A stretch of DNA of 64,000 bases from Gentiana macrophylla (lineage: Eukaryota > Streptophyta > Magnoliopsida > Gentianales > Gentianaceae). The stretch lies in the NCBI GenBank assembly GCA_026214975.1, contig JAOBSW010000453.1:28258-92257 (forward strand), read 5' to 3'. This document shows, one piece after another, positions 63,744-64,000 of the stretch. The notes under the pieces are model-generated. The model was not told the DNA's origin. It did no database searches and saw only the letters and a list, made by a program, of their open reading frames with translations. A program made the translations under genes and the position numbers. Within the stretch, counting starts at the first letter, position 1. Every line of letters begins with the position of its first letter.

Positions 63744-64000
63744 ATGGAGGAAGGATCATCATCGCTGCCTTCTTCTTCTTCCTCGATCATTCAATTACCT
63801 GAAGCAGCCCAGCAATCGATCGTTACAATCCCATTATTCTCGATCCCAGAAGACTCCGCAACCCTTCATCATCGTTTTCAGCCCGACACCACCACCACCA
63901 CCACCCAATCGCCAAAATCACAACACCGGGCGGCAACAATACGACTACTGATTCGCTTTGCTTCCAAGATAAAACAACAAACTGAACAAGAAAAACAGAA
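63744..64000 (+). CDS. unrecognised open reading frame, 5' end of a possible gene, runs off the window
   Basis: ATG at 63744 opens a frame with no stop for 85 codons to the window edge. It begins MEEGSSSLPSSSSS and is Ser/Thr/Pro-rich at first, with a run of six Thr, then turns basic (IRLLIRFASKIKQQ). The ATG follows a CT-rich stretch, and a 42-codon ORF (MKEFDMLSAS..., ATG at 63680) overlaps it in another frame and could act as an upstream ORF. Codon content looks plant-like. I do not recognise the family, and it could still be a chance ORF. Confidence 0.35.
   Translation, partial: MEEGSSSLPSSSSSIIQLPEAAQQSIVTIPLFSIPEDSATLHHRFQPDTTTTTTQSPKSQHRAATIRLLIRFASKIKQQTEQEKQ

Noticed and set aside
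1..64000. Bacterial, phage or CRISPR content
   Set aside because: Spliced plant genes, plant LTR retrotransposons and MITEs dominate; no regularly spaced short repeats with unique spacers were seen, and the tandem arrays found are contiguous.

Overview
This is nuclear DNA of a flowering plant, most likely a eudicot. It has two ordinary plant genes (a MAKR-like gene and a UDP-glucuronate decarboxylase gene, UXS), perhaps the start of a third at the right edge, and otherwise layered transposable elements: Ty1/copia, Ty3/gypsy of Athila and Tat type, a LINE, Helitrons and small DNA-transposon derivatives. There are no operons, CRISPR arrays or phage features. I saw no tRNA or rRNA gene.

Layout. 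1-3.24 kb: decayed Athila-like gypsy fragment, minus strand. 3.8-6.53 kb: a Helitron 3' end, then a 2.7 kb Helitron-like element filled with a roughly 260 bp tandem repeat. 6.5-7.5 kb: AT-rich spacer with small element remnants. 7.53-14.47 kb: complete copia element (minus) with 254 bp LTRs, target duplication CGGTG and a 1.75 kb solo LTR inside its RNase H. 14.74-15.64 kb: MAKR-like gene (plus) with two apparent frameshifts. 16.22-27.30 kb: complete Tat-type gypsy element B (minus) with target duplication CAACA, an antisense intron-containing ORF and a solo LTR nested in its 5' LTR. 27.5-28.1 and 39.86-41.40 kb: one LINE split by a second complete Tat-type element C (28.11-39.86 kb, target duplication CATAC). 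C has its own antisense ORF, a nested solo LTR and an internal inversion of gag-PR-RT-RNase H. 41.4-46.4 kb: LTR and gypsy gag remnants. 46.89-60.24 kb: UXS in seven exons; intron 1 has U12-type AT-AC signals, intron 3 holds a hAT-like MITE, and intron 5 is 9.46 kb because copia elements are nested in it. 60.2-64 kb: non-coding sequence with microsatellites and a Stowaway-like MITE, ending in an open reading frame that runs off the window.

How it fits together. The insertions can be ordered: solo LTR into copia D; solo LTR into B; C into the LINE, with a further solo LTR inside C; inner copia into the gag of an outer copia, both inside UXS intron 5. Target duplications or an interrupted reading frame support most steps. 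Frameshifts recur in host exons and retroelement ORFs, several at homopolymers. In element B a repeated CTG/CAG versus CG difference may reflect consensus error in methylated DNA. Disrupted frames should therefore not automatically be read as pseudogenes.
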